DNA of 9,547 nucleotides from Fimenecus sp045632525 (lineage in GTDB: Bacteria > Bacillota > Clostridia > Oscillospirales > Acutalibacteraceae): assembly GCA_045632525.1 (NCBI GenBank), contig JAZQWV010000056.1, positions 1-9,547 on the forward strand, written 5' to 3'. How positions within the stretch are numbered: the stretch's first letter is position 1; every line of letters begins with the position of its first letter. A program made the position numbers and the translations under genes. The notes beneath the pieces are model-generated. The model was not told the DNA's origin. It was given only the letters and a program-made list of their open reading frames with translations, and did no database searches. Below, one piece after another: positions 1 through 6,796 of this stretch.

Positions 1-2353
1 GCTTGCCCTCAAGCTCTGAGGCAACCTTTGGCTCTGCCTTTGCGGCGGCGATAACAGTATCATTATCCGCGTTTGCTGCAACCATAAGTTTAGCCTTAAT
101 TTTGCCACAAATTTGAACAACTATTTCGATAGTTTCGTCCACGCATTTTGCCTCATCATATGTTGGCCACTCGCCATCAAGCGCTATCATCTTACCAAAG
201 CCGCAAACCGACCACATCTCCTCTGTGATGTGAGGTGCAAATGGGTTAACAAGAAGCAAAAGGGTTTTAAGCTCTGCTTTGTTAATCTCGCCCTTTGTGT
301 AAATAGCATTAAGTAATGTCATAAGCGCCGCAATAGCGGTATTGTATTTTAATGTTTCAATATCTTCTGATACCTTTTTGATGGTCTTATGGAATGATGA
401 AGAAAGCTCTGGCGAGAACTCATCGCCGTCTACTAAAATTTCTTGCAAGTTCCAAATTCTATCGATAAATCGCTTACAACCCTTAACAGAATTTTCTGAC
501 CAAGGTGCTGCCTGTTCATAATCACCCATAAAGAGCACATATGTGCGAAGAACGTCTGCACCTAGTGCATCAACAACTTCATTTGGGTCGATTACGTTGC
601 CGCGTGATTTACTCATTTTAACTCCATCGGGACCTAAGATAAGGCCTTGAGCCGTTCTTTTAGCGTATGGCTCTGCACAAGGAACTGCACCGATATCGTA
701 AAGGAATTTATGCCAGAAGCGTGAATAAATAAGGTGGCGTGTAACGTGCTCCATACCGCCGTTATACCAATCAACAGGCATCCAATAATTAAGCTTATCC
801 ATATCGGCAAGTGCATTATCGTTATGCGGGTCGATATATCTTAAGAAATACCATGATGAACCTGCCCACTGTGGCATTGTATCAGTTTCTCTCTTTGCGT
901 CGCCACCACATTTTGGACACTTGCAGTTAACATAAGAATCAATCTTTGCAAGTGGGCTTTCGCCATCTGTACCAGGAGCAAAGTTTTCAACATCAGGAAG
1001 TCTTAATGGAAGTTCTTCATAAGGAACAGCAACCATACCGCACTTGTCACAATGAACAATTGGAATTGGTTCACCCCAATAACGCTGACGGTTGAATGCC
1101 CAGTCTTTCATTTTATACTGAACGCCGCCTTCACCGATACCTTTTTCCTGTAAGAAATCAATCATTTTTGCGATTGAATCTTTCTTGTTATCCATTCCAT
1201 TAAGGAATTCAGAGTTAACCATTTCGCCGTCGCCTGTATAAGCAGCTTCGTCGATGTTGCCACCCTTGATAACTTCGATAATATCAATGCCGAACTTCTT
1301 TGCGAAGTCATAGTCACGGTCGTCATGTGCAGGCACAGCCATAATAGCACCTGTACCGTAACCCATCATAACATAGTCTGATATGTAAATTGGAATATCC
1401 TTGCCATTTACTGGGTTTTTAGCAGTAATACCGCTGATTTTAACACCTGTCTTATCTTTTACAAGCTGTGTACGTTCAAACTCTGTCTTCTTTGCACATT
1501 CTGAACGATAGTTTACGATTTCATCCATATTAGAAATCTTATCAGCGTATTTATCAATGATTGGGTGCTCAGGAGCCATAACCATAAATGTTACGCCGAA
1601 AAGAGTGTCAGGACGAGTTGTGTAAATCTTTAATTCTTCAGGGATTTCGTTAAGGTTGAAGTTAACGAAAGCACCGCGTGATTTACCAATCCAGTTAACC
1701 TGCTGAAGCTTGATGTTTGGAAGATAGTCAACTTCGTTAAGACCTTCAAGAAGCTTGTCAGCATACTCTGTAATTCTTAAATACCAAACATCCTTTGATT
1801 TTTGAACAACATCACTGTGACAAATATCGCACTTGCCGCCCTGTGAGTCTTCGTTTGAAAGAACAACTTTACAAGATGGGCAATAGTTAACGAGAGTTTT
1901 GTCACGGAATGCGAGTCCGTTTTCAAACATTTTAAGGAAAATCCACTGTGTCCATTTATAATATTTTTCTTCTGTTGTATCAACCACTCTTGAATAGTCG
2001 AATGAGAAACCAACTCTCTTTAACTGACTTGTGAACTTTTCGATGTTCATATCAGTTACTTTTCTTGGGTGGATACCGGTCTTTATAGCATAGTTTTCTG
2101 TTGGAAGACCATAAGCGTCAAAACCAATTGGGAAAAGCACATTGTAGCCTTCAAGTCTTCTTTTTCTTGATACTACTTCAAGACCTGAATATGCCTTGAT
2201 GTGACCAACGTGCATACCTGCACCTGATGGATAAGGGAATTCAACAAGACCATAGAATTTTGGCTTATCGGAATTATCCTGAGCCTCAAAAACCTTTGCT
2301 TCTTCCCATTTCTGTTGCCACTTTTGTTCGGTGGCTTTAAAATCGTAATTCAT
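1..2353 (-). CDS. leuS: Leucyl-tRNA synthetase, partial (C-terminal end cut by window edge)
   Basis: Class I aminoacyl-tRNA synthetase that activates leucine and charges tRNA-Leu in the cytoplasm. The frame is open from ATG 2353 to the window edge, giving 784 codons; only about the last 20 to 25 residues should be missing. Visible in order: an N-terminal FPYPSGAGMHVGH block with the HIGH-type signature HVGH at residues 48-51 (2201-2212); a zinc-binding insert with CPSC and CDIC pairs; the CP1 editing domain with TTRPDTLFG and GYGTGAIMAVPAHDDRD; a second cysteine cluster ending CPKCGG followed by RETDTMPQWAGSSWYF; the KMSKS loop (residues 579-583, 605-619); and the C-terminal tRNA-binding segment, which reads VVQICGKIKAKL where the family usually has VQINGKxRGK. 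An RBS-like GAAGG lies 8 bases before the ATG. It sits 36 bases after rsfS, too close for a T-box leader, so it probably depends on the upstream operon. Identification is secure. Confidence 0.97.
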   Translation of the reverse strand, partial: MNYDFKATEQKWQQKWEEAKVFEAQDNSDKPKFYGLVEFPYPSGAGMHVGHIKAYSGLEVVSRKRRLEGYNVLFPIGFDAYGLPTENYAIKTGIHPRKVTDMNIEKFTSQLKRVGFSFDYSRVVDTTEEKYYKWTQWIFLKMFENGLAFRDKTLVNYCPSCKVVLSNEDSQGGKCDICHSDVVQKSKDVWYLRITEYADKLLEGLNEVDYLPNIKLQQVNWIGKSRGAFVNFNLNEIPEELKIYTTRPDTLFGVTFMVMAPEHPIIDKYADKISNMDEIVNYRSECAKKTEFERTQLVKDKTGVKISGITAKNPVNGKDIPIYISDYVMMGYGTGAIMAVPAHDDRDYDFAKKFGIDIIEVIKGGNIDEAAYTGDGEMVNSEFLNGMDNKKDSIAKMIDFLQEKGIGEGGVQYKMKDWAFNRQRYWGEPIPIVHCDKCGMVAVPYEELPLRLPDVENFAPGTDGESPLAKIDSYVNCKCPKCGGDAKRETDTMPQWAGSSWYFLRYIDPHNDNALADMDKLNYWMPVDWYNGGMEHVTRHLIYSRFWHKFLYDIGAVPCAEPYAKRTAQGLILGPDGVKMSKSRGNVIDPNEVVDALGADVLRTYVLFMGDYEQAAPWSENSVKGCKRFIDRIWNLQEILVDGDEFSPELSSSFHKTIKKVSEDIETLKYNTAIAALMTLLNAIYTKGEINKAELKTLLLLVNPFAPHITEEMWSVCGFGKMIALDGEWPTYDEAKCVDETIEIVVQICGKIKAKLMVAANADNDTVIAAAKAEPKVASELEGK

Positions 2354-2389
2354 ATATATAACCTTCTTTAAAAGATATTTTTTACTGTT

Positions 2390-2743
2390 TTATTCTGTGA
2401 CTATTGAACTGATGTCAACTTCTTTTGCATCGCCCCAGAGATGCTCAAGACTATAGAGTTCTCTTTGGTCAGGTGTGAAAACGTGAACAACAACTGTGCC
2501 GTAATCCAAAAGAATCCAACCTGTTGACTTGCCTTCAACGCTTTTCGGCTCAACGCCCTGTTTTGTGAGTGTATCTTGAACTTCGTCTGCAAGGGCACGG
2601 ATGTGTGTGCCAGATGTACCGGTTGCGATTACGAAATAATCTGCAACAGATGTAAGTTCTGTAATTTCAAGTGATTTTATATCAGTTGCTTTCTTGTTGT
2701 CAAGAGTAGCAACAATATTTTTCATAAGTTCTGTTCTATCCAT
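2390..2743 (-). CDS. rsfS: Ribosomal silencing factor RsfS
   Basis: A 117-residue protein of the RsfS/Iojap family. Family members bind ribosomal protein uL14 on the 50S subunit and block joining with 30S, which lowers translation when nutrients are short. The hallmarks are all present: DYFVIATGTS near residues 35-44, then GWILLDYGTVVVHVF and the Y-SLEHLWGDAKEV block near the C-terminus. Length is normal for the family. The ATG at 2743 shares its A with the last base of the yqeK TAA stop (TAATG), which suggests translational coupling; AAAGGA lies 10 bases upstream. The neighbours yhbY, nadD, yqeK and leuS are its usual companions in Firmicutes. In many clostridia a LytR-type gene sits between yqeK and rsfS; none is present here. 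Confidence 0.97.
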   Translation of the reverse strand: MDRTELMKNIVATLDNKKATDIKSLEITELTSVADYFVIATGTSGTHIRALADEVQDTLTKQGVEPKSVEGKSTGWILLDYGTVVVHVFTPDQRELYSLEHLWGDAKEVDISSIVTE

Positions 2744-3321
2744 TATTTGCTAATCCTTTCTGCAAGATAGTTATACGCTTTAACCGTATCAATATGGATT
2801 GGTCTGCATTTTTTTGCATTGTCTTCAATGGTAAATGAAAGTCCACGAAGACAAGTCTTATCAAGACTTTTTTCTGCCATTGCTCTCACTTCGAGAATGT
2901 CGGGATATTCTCTGTCTTCTGATGTTAAATCAGCAACATAGATAATCTTTTCGAGTAGTGACATATCTTCTTTGCCCGTTGTGTGCCAACGAACTGCTGA
3001 AAGAATGTCCTTATCAGTTACTTTCAGTTCGTTTCTTAAATAGACTTCACCTGCGATAGCGTGAAGAGTAACTGTGATTTGCTTTTCGCTATCAGTAAGA
3101 CTTTGACCGTCATTCTCAATCATTTCGAGCATTTTGTCAACTGGTTCATATCTCATTATATCGTGAACAAGACCTGCTGTGTATGACTTTTCTGGGTCTC
3201 CACCGAAAATCTCGGCTAAATGCTTTGCCTGTTCAGCAACGCAGATTGAGTGATATAACCTTTCAGGTTTTAAACGAGTTTTAAGAATTTCTAAAAATTC
3301 TTTATTTCTTGCCGTATCCAT
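2743..3321 (-). CDS. yqeK: HD-domain symmetrical Ap4A hydrolase YqeK
   Basis: HD-superfamily metalloenzyme of the YqeK family, known to split diadenosine tetraphosphate symmetrically into two ADP. From the start chosen here it has 192 residues, the normal length. Metal ligands are visible at H24, H53-D54 (LVHDI), H87, H113 (RWHTTG) and D131 (YVADL), and the typical C-terminal block IHIDTVKAYNYL is present. The frame stays open upstream to an ATG at 3411, but those 30 extra residues only read the end of nadD in another frame and have no family similarity. I therefore place the start at ATG 3321. This start has a GGAGAG 11 bases upstream, a slightly long spacing, and gives a 20-base overlap with nadD. 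The stop overlaps the rsfS start by one base. Confidence 0.95.
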   Translation of the reverse strand: MDTARNKEFLEILKTRLKPERLYHSICVAEQAKHLAEIFGGDPEKSYTAGLVHDIMRYEPVDKMLEMIENDGQSLTDSEKQITVTLHAIAGEVYLRNELKVTDKDILSAVRWHTTGKEDMSLLEKIIYVADLTSEDREYPDILEVRAMAEKSLDKTCLRGLSFTIEDNAKKCRPIHIDTVKAYNYLAERISK

Positions 3322-3928
3322 ATAACTTGTGGCTCTCCATATATTCAATGATTTCAGGCTCAACGATTCCGTAAAGGCTCTTGCCCTCACTAATTCTCTC
3401 ACGGATTTCACCCGAGCTTACAATATAAGCATCAAGTGGTGAGATATGTATATTCTTCCCGTCAAGACCGTCAATATAAACCCCTAAATTTTCAAATGCA
3501 TATTGACGAAGACCTTGAATGTTATCGTCAGTATTACGAGAAGCAACACAAACTGTGCATTCTTCTAAAAGTTCTTTGTGTTTATACCATTTATGGAAGA
3601 TATAGAACATATCCGAACCGATAATCAAATACAAATCATCATTTGGATATTTTTTTCTTAAATCTTTTACAGTATAAATTGTGTAACTGTCAGATTCTCT
3701 ATCCATCTCCATTGTGCTGATTTCAAATTTAGGATTTCTAAATGCCATTTTGCACATTGCAATTCTGTCTTTGTTATCAGCAAGGTCGTCGCAACGCTTA
3801 TGGGTTGGAATTTTATTTGGAATAATTAAAACTTTATCAAGTTCTAACTCTTCTGTCATTTTTTCAACCATTCTAGCATGACCTTTATGAGGTGGATTGA
3901 ATGTTCCGCCGAAAATACCAATTTTCAT
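3302..3928 (-). CDS. nadD: Nicotinate-nucleotide adenylyltransferase NadD
   Basis: Transfers AMP from ATP to nicotinate mononucleotide, giving the deamido-NAD precursor of NAD. The protein has 208 residues, normal for bacterial NadD. The nucleotidyltransferase signature GGTFNPPHKGH is at residues 7-17 (the H/GH ATP-binding motif), followed by PTHK near residue 41, SYTIYTVKDL near 81, the LIIGSDM...FHKWY region at 101-115, and SSGEIRERI at 171-179, which corresponds to the family's ISSTxIR motif. The ATG at 3928 lies 2 bases after the yhbY stop, with AAGGA 11 bases upstream. The end overlaps yqeK by 20 bases. The nadD-yqeK pair is standard in Firmicutes; in some species the two are fused, but here they are separate frames. 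Confidence 0.97.
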   Translation of the reverse strand: MKIGIFGGTFNPPHKGHARMVEKMTEELELDKVLIIPNKIPTHKRCDDLADNKDRIAMCKMAFRNPKFEISTMEMDRESDSYTIYTVKDLRKKYPNDDLYLIIGSDMFYIFHKWYKHKELLEECTVCVASRNTDDNIQGLRQYAFENLGVYIDGLDGKNIHISPLDAYIVSSGEIRERISEGKSLYGIVEPEIIEYMESHKLYGYGKK

Positions 3929-3930
3929 TA

Positions 3931-4233
3931 TTATTTTCTTCCTTTTTTCTTTTCGTCTTTGTGTAATTCTGGGTTATAACGATAGAAAATCATACTACCA
4001 CCGATAACACCAACACAATCACTGTTAGTAGCCTCAGCAAGTTTTTGTGCAATAACTTTTGGTGGCTCTGGACTTGTTTCTAAAAGCACTTTGAGTTTGA
4101 TAAGTTCACGTGCTTTGAGTGCATCATCAGTCTGCTTGATTAAAGCATCTGAAATTCCACCCTTGCCAACCTGAAATAATGGTTGAAGTCCGTTAGCCTG
4201 ACTTCTCCAATATGCTCTTTCTTTACTTGTCAT
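3931..4233 (-). CDS. yhbY: YhbY-family CRM-domain RNA-binding protein
   Basis: A 100-residue protein made almost entirely of a CRM (YhbY) domain. E. coli YhbY associates with 50S precursors, so a role in ribosome assembly is expected. The hallmark GxxG loop is seen as VGKGGIS at residues 22-28, followed by the helix with ALKARELIKLKVL, then GVIGGSMIFYRYN at 75-87. A basic tail rich in lysine closes the protein, in keeping with RNA binding. The start ATG 4233 has AAAGGAG 7 bases upstream and lies 11 bases inside the end of the preceding DUF4375 gene, so the two are probably translationally coupled. nadD follows 2 bases after the stop. Confidence 0.95.
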   Translation of the reverse strand: MTSKERAYWRSQANGLQPLFQVGKGGISDALIKQTDDALKARELIKLKVLLETSPEPPKVIAQKLAEATNSDCVGVIGGSMIFYRYNPELHKDEKKKGRK

Positions 4234-5017
4234 TTGTTTTCTCCTTTAAGGTTTGCAACAAAGATTCAATATCTTCATTGCTTTCATATATTTTTTCTTC
4301 TATTTTTTCAAATTTTTCTTGAATTTTTTCATGTTCATCAATATAGTCTTCTGTTTTTTCTTCGTTAGAAAAATCAAAATCTTTTGGAAATAACTTAATT
4401 GCTTTTTTCAATGCTTTTGTATAATCTTTTGAGCCCATCGAATCAAGCATATCTACCGTTTCGATACAACATCTCGAAAATGCAGAAGAAAAATACTCTT
4501 CAAATCCACCTGAATTTATAGATTCAACGAAAGTCTCGCATAAAATGAATGTTTTCTCACGCTCTGAGAGTTCGTCCATTCTTTCGCCAAATTCACACTT
4601 GTTATATAAACTTATGTCATCAACTTCTGTTTTTTCAGGTATATCTCCACTTACTTCTGCCCATTCTCTACCATATCCACTTATTTCAGCCATCTGTATC
4701 GGGTCAACTACACTATCTTTAAAAAGTGAAAAATACTCTATCGCTTTTTCCATATCTCCTTGCTTTTTGTAATACATACCTATGGATAAAAGCGAATCAC
4801 CAAACAACTCTTCAGCATCACATTGAGATAAAAATATAATATGCTGTGTTGTATCAATATTCATTTCTTGTTTGAATCTTAATATTTGTTCATGGGTCTG
4901 CACTAACTCATCAGAATCAGTTGGATTGCCACTGATAAAAGTTTCAAGCATTTGAATAGCTTTTTCTTTTTCACCATTTTCAAAAAGAATTTCTGCCTCA
5001 ATAGAATGTTGATACAT
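4223..5017 (-). CDS. TPR-like plus DUF4375 (DMP19-like) protein of unknown function
   Basis: A 264-residue soluble protein with no signal peptide or membrane segment. I see three parts. Residues 4-33 and about 74-107 look like tetratricopeptide-type helix pairs (for example YYKKQGDMEKAIEYF). Residues about 149-211 resemble DUF4375, the fold of the Neisseria DNA-mimic protein DMP19: a leading LSEREK helix, then ESINSGGFEEYF at 165-176 matching the family's NNGGFxQYF core, then a helix with LDSMGS. Residues about 219-264 form a charged, coiled-coil-like tail. The protein is strongly acidic overall. The start ATG 5017 is secure: AGGAG lies 7 bases upstream and the rdgB stop is one base away. Its DNA looks more AT-rich than its neighbours. 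It is not a usual member of this operon, so it may be a lineage-specific insertion. The DUF4375 call is by eye; I assign no function. Confidence 0.85.
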   Translation of the reverse strand: MYQHSIEAEILFENGEKEKAIQMLETFISGNPTDSDELVQTHEQILRFKQEMNIDTTQHIIFLSQCDAEELFGDSLLSIGMYYKKQGDMEKAIEYFSLFKDSVVDPIQMAEISGYGREWAEVSGDIPEKTEVDDISLYNKCEFGERMDELSEREKTFILCETFVESINSGGFEEYFSSAFSRCCIETVDMLDSMGSKDYTKALKKAIKLFPKDFDFSNEEKTEDYIDEHEKIQEKFEKIEEKIYESNEDIESLLQTLKEKTNDK

Positions 5018-5018
5018 A

Positions 5019-5612
5019 TTATTCTCCTAAATATTTTGGAAGTTCTTCTACAAATTTTCTTAAAGCGTTGCCACGGTGACTTACTTTGTCTTTTTCTTCC
5101 GCTGAAAGTTCACCGAATGTTTTATCACCTACAAGGAATACAGGGTCATAACCAAAACCACCGTTGCCTTGCACTTCGTGAGCGATTACGCCCTCACAAG
5201 TGCCACGGACTGTGAAGCTTCTTCCATCAGGGAAACAACAACAAACACAACTTACAAATCGTGCTGTGCGCTCACTGTCTGGAACTTCTTTCATAAGTCC
5301 TAAAAGTTTTTCATTGTTTTTAGCGTCATTTCCGTGTTCACCGCCGAAACGAGCTGAATAAACACCGGGTGCTCCGTCAAGAAAGTCAACCATAAGTCCT
5401 GAATCGTCTGCAACACAGACCATTCCGCTTTCTTTACAACCGCTATCGGCTTTTAAGAACGCGTTTTCTTCAAATGTAGTGCCTGTTTCATCTACATCTG
5501 AAAGTTCAATGCCTGCCATATCGGCAGTTAAAACGTTTATGCCAAGAGGTGCGAGAATTCTCTGCAACTCTGCTTGTTTTTTCATATTATGAGTGGCGAT
5601 TAAAAAGTCCAA
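5019..5612 (-). CDS. rdgB: XTP/dITP pyrophosphatase (RdgB/HAM1 family)
   Basis: Hydrolyses deaminated purine nucleotides (dITP, XTP, ITP) to the monophosphate and pyrophosphate, keeping them out of DNA and RNA. The protein has 197 residues, normal for the family. Motifs: the substrate-binding TxNxxK at residues 7-12 (ATHNMKK), ETGTTFEENAFLKA at 42-55, the catalytic DDSGL at 69-73, GAPGVYSARF at 80-89, GFGYDPVF at 152-159 and SHRGNALRK at 178-186. The start is TTG at 5612: the next ATG, at 5585, would remove the essential IATHN motif, and a GAGGGG box sits 5 bases before the TTG. The gene therefore overlaps the end of ftsY by 26 bases. An unusual cysteine cluster, SCVCCCF, lies at residues 121-127, where relatives usually have hydrophobic residues. 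Confidence 0.96.
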   Translation of the reverse strand: MDFLIATHNMKKQAELQRILAPLGINVLTADMAGIELSDVDETGTTFEENAFLKADSGCKESGMVCVADDSGLMVDFLDGAPGVYSARFGGEHGNDAKNNEKLLGLMKEVPDSERTARFVSCVCCCFPDGRSFTVRGTCEGVIAHEVQGNGGFGYDPVFLVGDKTFGELSAEEKDKVSHRGNALRKFVEELPKYLGE

Positions 5613-6735
5613 AGAAACCCCTCTTTTCTTTCTTCTCTGTTTTTTCTTCGGTTATCTCTTCTTCCTGTTCAAATCCGCCGTCAGTTGTTTCGGCAATTTC
5701 TTCAGGCTCTCCACCGTCTTCATTGGGGAGTTCTTCTTCTTGTAAAATATCTTCATCAAGGTCTTCGCATTCTTCGACACTCTCTTCGTTAATTTCAAGT
5801 TGAATATCCTCCTCTTCTTTATAATCTATCTTGTCAAACAAACCGTCTGCAAATGCTTCAGGTTTGAATGGTTGCAAGTCGTCAATCTGTTCACCAACAC
5901 CGATGAACTTAACTGGAATTCCAAGCTCGTTCTTGATAGCAAGAACAACGCCACCGCGAGCAGTACCATCAAGTTTTGTGAGCACGATACCTGTAATATC
6001 TGCAACGCTCTTGAATTCACGAGCCTGATTAACTGCATTCTGCCCTGTTGTTGCATCAAGCACCAACAAAACTTCACGGTCAGAGTAAGGAAGTTCACGG
6101 TCAATAACACGATAAATCTTATTAAGCTCATCCATAAGATTTTTCTTGTTGTGAAGACGACCAGCAGTGTCGATAATAATAATTTCACTGTCTCTTGCCT
6201 TTGCTGCACTGATTGTATCAAAAACAACTGCAGCAGGGTCTGCGCCCTCTTTGTGCTTAACAATATCAACACCTGAGCGGTCTGCCCAGATTTGCAACTG
6301 GTCAATAGCAGCCGCACGGAATGTATCAGCAGCACCAAGAATTACGCTCTTGCCCTGTGCTTTATACATAGCCGCCATTTTGCCGATTGTGGTTGTCTTG
6401 CCAACACCGTTAACACCGATTACAAGGATAACTGCAGGAACTGTGATAAGCCCCATATCTTCGCCACCATAAAGCATTTCTGCAACAATTGTTTTAATCT
6501 GCTGACGAATTGCTTCAGCGCCTTTTATTTTGCCTTTTGCCACTTCTTCACGAAGTTTTTCTGTAATCTCAACGGCAGTTGTAACACCAACATCACCCAT
6601 AACAAGAATTTCTTCAAGTTCGGTATAAAGGTCGTCGGTTACTTCATCGAAGCTATCGAGCATATCGTCAATAGCCCCTGCCATTTTATTTCTTGTCTTT
6701 GTAAGACCAAAATTAATCTTTTTGAAAATTCCCAT
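5587..6735 (-). CDS. ftsY: Signal recognition particle receptor FtsY, with acidic C-terminal tail
   Basis: SRP-type GTPase that docks ribosome-SRP complexes at the inner membrane. The 382 residues start with a basic amphipathic stretch, MGIFKKINFGLTKTR, then the N-domain helices. The G domain follows: G1 GVNGVGKTT (107-115), DTFRAAAIDQL (137-147), DTAGR (189-193), TKLDG (253-257), with the closing GVGEQIDDLQPF ending the NG core near residue 303. Odd feature: about 60 further residues follow, roughly half Asp/Glu (28 of residues 306-360), ending in KKEKRGFFGLF at 368-378. Most FtsY proteins end just after the NG domain and carry any acidic region at the N-terminus. The start ATG 6735 has AAAGGG 8 bases upstream. 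The gene lies 154 bases downstream of smc, a common pairing in clostridia, and overlaps rdgB by 26 bases. Confidence 0.97.
   Translation of the reverse strand: MGIFKKINFGLTKTRNKMAGAIDDMLDSFDEVTDDLYTELEEILVMGDVGVTTAVEITEKLREEVAKGKIKGAEAIRQQIKTIVAEMLYGGEDMGLITVPAVILVIGVNGVGKTTTIGKMAAMYKAQGKSVILGAADTFRAAAIDQLQIWADRSGVDIVKHKEGADPAAVVFDTISAAKARDSEIIIIDTAGRLHNKKNLMDELNKIYRVIDRELPYSDREVLLVLDATTGQNAVNQAREFKSVADITGIVLTKLDGTARGGVVLAIKNELGIPVKFIGVGEQIDDLQPFKPEAFADGLFDKIDYKEEEDIQLEINEESVEECEDLDEDILQEEELPNEDGGEPEEIAETTDGGFEQEEEITEEKTEKKEKRGFFGLFNRHS
5618..5623 (-). promoter_or_regulatory. Ribosome binding site of rdgB inside ftsY
   Basis: The minus strand reads GAGGGG here, followed by 5 bases (TTTCT) and then TTG at 5612-5610. 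The site lies inside the last codons of ftsY, where it encodes part of the Arg-Gly pair of the C-terminal KRGFF motif. Together with the conserved IATHN motif at the protein start, it decides in favour of the TTG start. Ribosomes finishing ftsY would pass directly over it, so coupled translation is likely. Confidence 0.75.
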
Positions 6736-6760
6736 AATAATTTCCCTTTATTCCTTTTAT

Positions 6761-6780
6761 GAGTGGTTCTCAAACCACCC
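6761..6780 (-). other. Short hairpin in the ftsY leader
   Basis: The minus strand can fold an 8-pair stem with a TGAG loop: the core GTGGTT/AACCAC (6773-6778 with 6763-6768), extended outward by one G-U and one G-C pair. On the plus strand the outer wobble becomes an A-C mismatch, so the structure is better in the smc-ftsY transcript. It lies about 25 bases before the ftsY ATG and leaves the Shine-Dalgarno sequence free. No U-tract follows it, so it is not an intrinsic terminator. It may be an RNA-processing or stability element; function unknown. Confidence 0.5.
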
Positions 6781-6781
6781 T

Positions 6782-6796
6782 TGCGATTTTATCGTA
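6782..6796 (+). other. Small hairpin next to the large palindrome
   Basis: The plus strand forms a 6-pair stem, TGCGAT with ATCGTA, around a TTT loop; one pair is G-U on this strand and would be C-A on the other. It abuts the left end of the large palindrome at 6797. It is too short to be persuasive alone and is listed because of its position and matching strand bias. Confidence 0.3.

Noticed and set aside
2354..2389. T-box leader for leuS
   Set aside because: Clostridial leuS genes can be T-box controlled, but the gap after rsfS is only 36 bases, too short, and holds just a ribosome binding site.
3322..3411. N-terminal extension of YqeK from ATG 3411
   Set aside because: The 30 extra residues are the out-of-frame reading of the conserved end of nadD and have no similarity to YqeK; ATG 3321 gives the normal length.
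5800..6276. Plus-strand open frame of 158 codons opposite ftsY
   Set aside because: It lies fully antisense to the conserved GTPase domain, has no ribosome binding site in a sensible place, and its composition is what an opposite-strand shadow gives. Nearby antisense frames (6292-6762, 7650-8051) fail for the same reasons.
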